28,054 nt of DNA from a virus: positions 1-28,054 of the IMG/VR virus record IMGVR_UViG_3300025168_000493. One strand, given 5' to 3'. Positions 26,566 to 28,054 of the stretch are shown piece after piece (the stretch's first letter is position 1; each line of letters begins with the position of its first letter). The position numbers and the translations under genes were made by a program. A model generated the notes under the pieces. The model was not told the DNA's origin, did not search any database, and saw nothing but the letters and a program-made list of their open reading frames with translations.

Positions 26566-27311
26566 TATTTATCTCCAAATAAATCATCAAACATTTTAGT
26601 TGCATTAATCTGCGTTTGAGGACTAGTTATTTTTCTTTTAGGTGCTTGCGTAGTAATAGGTTTATTATTATTCCAACGCTCATATTCAATTCTTGCTGCC
26701 ATAGCATCTGCTTGATGCATTACATAACCTAAGTTTGTTTTAAGTTTAGCATCTGCAGATCTAGATATAAAGTAAGGTTTATTTGATTCATCATATAACC
26801 CATCTGTTAATTTAATACCTAACATTTCATTCCATGATATTTCTATACCATAATGTTGTAATAACCAAATAGATAAATCATTAACTAATGTAAATGGATT
26901 ATTAGGATTAATTTTATATTCTTTACCTTGATTCTTTCTATGCCATTCTGAATCATTTATTTGATATATTTCATTACCATCACCTGGAAATCCCATTTTA
27001 CCAATATCATGATTTAATGCAGTAAACATTAATTCTTCTCTTGTATATCCTGACATATCTCCTTCCATACGAGTCCATAATGCATGCACTTCTTGAGCAC
27101 ATTTAATTACTCTTAAAACATGCTCTACATATCCTCCAGGAAACGCATTATGATAATGATTGAAAGATGACGCCGGAGACATTGCCATGCGATCTTCTAA
27201 ATCAGTATACATTGCTAATAATTTAGCTTTACGGTCTCCGGTAAATTCTGTTTTGATGATGTTTAGTAACTCATCCCAATTTTGTGCTATTTGGTCAGCT
27301 GTTAATTTCAT
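26565..27311 (-). CDS. HD-domain phosphohydrolase, YhaM-like
   Basis: The 248-residue protein has the metal-binding HD pattern: H64 in GGYVEHVLRV, H101-D102 in LNHDIGKMG, and D202 in MHQADAMAAR. The spacing, the preceding NHYHNAFPGG and the HDIGK pattern resemble the HD domain of YhaM-type 3'-5' exoribonucleases, but the OB-fold that YhaM carries in front is absent. The family also includes nucleotide phosphohydrolases, so the substrate is open: RNA or nucleotide. The C-terminal 30 residues are disordered and end in ATKMFDDLFGDK, an acidic-aromatic tail resembling sliding-clamp-binding peptides. The gene overlaps clpP by 4 nt (ATGA) and the membrane-protein gene by 1 nt. Nucleotide salvage or RNA turnover during late infection are reasonable roles; this is inference. 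Confidence 0.8.
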   Translation of the reverse strand: MKLTADQIAQNWDELLNIIKTEFTGDRKAKLLAMYTDLEDRMAMSPASSFNHYHNAFPGGYVEHVLRVIKCAQEVHALWTRMEGDMSGYTREELMFTALNHDIGKMGFPGDGNEIYQINDSEWHRKNQGKEYKINPNNPFTLVNDLSIWLLQHYGIEISWNEMLGIKLTDGLYDESNKPYFISRSADAKLKTNLGYVMHQADAMAARIEYERWNNNKPITTQAPKRKITSPQTQINATKMFDDLFGDK

Positions 27312-27922
27312 ATTATTGTATCAATTACGTTATATTCTTTTAATTGTTCGGCAGTTAAATATAAATCTGTTTTCATATTATCTTTCCACCATGCCTGATC
27401 TTTATTTGTTTTTTCTGCTAAAATATCATATATAGATTTTTCTAAATTCTTTACATTATCTAAGTATGCGGTTATATCACTCATCTTACCTCCTAAGAAA
27501 CTAGATGATTGATGAAACATTACAGTAGATCGTTTACTCATCATTCTTGAACCAGTACCACATGCTAATATAATTGCTGCGGCTGAGAAAGCTCTACCTC
27601 TACATATGGTATTTACTTTAACCTCTAGAGATTCTATATAATCAATAATACCTAACATTTCATGCACATCACCTCCTGGTGAATTGATCATTAAATTGAC
27701 AGGAGCTGTTTTATTTTCACGATTCTGTAATAAACTTCTCATACGTATAATTAAATCTGTCAATGTATGGTCATTTATTTCATCGTTAAGAAATATTATT
27801 GAATCATTATAATCAACTAATGTTGCTAATTGATTATGCAAAGCCTCATATAATGAACCATTACTCTTTTCTTCTTCTACTTCTTTCATCACTTCTTTTG
27901 ATTTTTCATCGTAAATGCTCAT
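27308..27922 (-). CDS. clpP: ClpP-family serine protease
   Basis: This 204-residue protein matches ClpP in length and fold signatures: SPGG at 81-84 (oxyanion region), the nucleophile S113 in RGRAFSAAA, H137 in VMFHQSS, and D186 in KTDLYLTAEQ, aligning with S97, H122 and D171 of mature E. coli ClpP. The C-terminal LKEYNVIDTI is the usual ClpP ending. ClpP-type proteins in phages can serve as prohead maturation proteases or as true ATP-dependent ClpP subunits. No capsid gene or Clp ATPase is present in the window, so the role is open. The N-terminal 30 residues are charged and replace the axial-loop region. AGGAAAAG lies before the ATG, with a T4-late-type TATAAATA just upstream. It leads the HD, membrane and sigma cluster. 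Confidence 0.9.
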   Translation of the reverse strand: MSIYDEKSKEVMKEVEEEKSNGSLYEALHNQLATLVDYNDSIIFLNDEINDHTLTDLIIRMRSLLQNRENKTAPVNLMINSPGGDVHEMLGIIDYIESLEVKVNTICRGRAFSAAAIILACGTGSRMMSKRSTVMFHQSSSFLGGKMSDITAYLDNVKNLEKSIYDILAEKTNKDQAWWKDNMKTDLYLTAEQLKEYNVIDTII

Positions 27923-27936
27923 TGGCTTTTCCTATT

Positions 27937-27944
27937 TATTTATA
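27937..27944 (-). promoter_or_regulatory. Candidate T4-type late promoter before clpP
   Basis: The minus strand reads TATAAATA exactly (27944-27937), the T4 late consensus recognised by gp55, 14 nt before the clpP ATG. A start 5-7 nt downstream would leave a leader of only about 9 nt beginning near AGGAAAAG. The sequence is AT-rich, so a chance match is possible. Confidence 0.45.
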
Positions 27945-27972
27945 CTAATATAATAAAAATTTTTCGTAGATC

Positions 27973-27992
27973 AAAAGATTATCGAATCTTTT
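27973..27992 (-). terminator. Hairpin at the end of the upstream gene
   Basis: AAAAGATT and AATCTTTT form a perfect 8-bp stem around a 4-nt loop, spanning the TAA stop of the partial upstream gene. The right arm ends in TTTT, but no longer U-run follows directly, so termination would be weak. It could also protect the 3' end of an upstream transcript. Confidence 0.35.
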
Positions 27993-28054
27993 TCAATTGG
28001 CGTTCTAATTTCTTTAATTGTGATTGCCCCGATTTGATATCCTTTTTAAATCGA
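27979..28054 (-). CDS. C-terminal end of an unknown upstream gene
   Basis: On the minus strand a frame enters from the right edge at 28053 and ends at TAA (27981-27979), encoding 24 residues: RFKKDIKSGQSQ then LKKLERQLKKIR. The peptide is basic with a leucine heptad-like spacing, so it is probably the end of a coiled coil. The other two frames contain early stops or lack coding character. The spacing to clpP (56 nt, with a hairpin and late-type promoter) is what would be expected at the end of a transcription unit. The parent protein cannot be identified. Confidence 0.6.
   Translation of the reverse strand, partial: RFKKDIKSGQSQLKKLERQLKKIR

Overview
The window is part of a strongly AT-rich, tightly packed genome of a contractile-tailed, T4-like bacteriophage. 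Diagnostic proteins are a gp55-type late sigma factor, gp5-, gp25- and gp6-type baseplate proteins, a gp61-type primase and an Mre11/Rad50 (gp47/gp46) pair. The glycine/serine-rich virion proteins with LamG-like and DNRLRE-like domains recall marine relatives of T4 rather than enterobacterial T4; this is an impression from motifs, not a database result. The host cannot be named. Most starts have a clear AAAGG/AGGA-type Shine-Dalgarno site, so a host with ordinary SD initiation is likely. No tRNA, CRISPR array, integrase, transposon, homing endonuclease or reverse transcriptase was seen.

Every gene lies on the minus strand, so transcription runs from high to low coordinates. In that order: (1) the last 24 codons of an unknown gene enter at 28053; (2) a ClpP-family protease, an HD-domain hydrolase, a small membrane protein and the late sigma factor, mostly joined by 1-4 nt overlaps; (3) a tail and baseplate block from 25468 to 11225: an unknown protein, a gp5-like hub/spike protein, two unknown proteins, gp25-like, gp6-like, a DNRLRE-like protein, a Tyr/Asp-rich unknown, a 1188-aa protein with a LamG-like domain, and three further virion proteins; (4) a T7-endonuclease-I-type resolvase, then a primase and a fused gp47-gp46 nuclease/ATPase; (5) an enormous tail-fibre-like gene that fills 1-6587 and runs off the left end still open (at least 2195 codons).

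The gene layout suggests timing. A very good host sigma70-type promoter (TTGATT, 17 nt, TATAAT) lies in the largest gap, between the resolvase and the primase. It would let primase and the gp47-46 fusion be made early, although they are embedded in structural genes. The resolvase lies upstream of that promoter and carries the same leader motif as several virion genes, so it is probably late, as expected for debranching DNA before packaging. The motif, ATATTTAT(A/T) on the sense strand, recurs 13-17 nt before five start codons and is the main unexplained regulatory signal here. The gap before clpP instead has a T4-late-type TATAAATA in the sense orientation. Gaps are otherwise short: the longest gene-free stretch is 114 nt, so no region over 300 nt lacks a gene.
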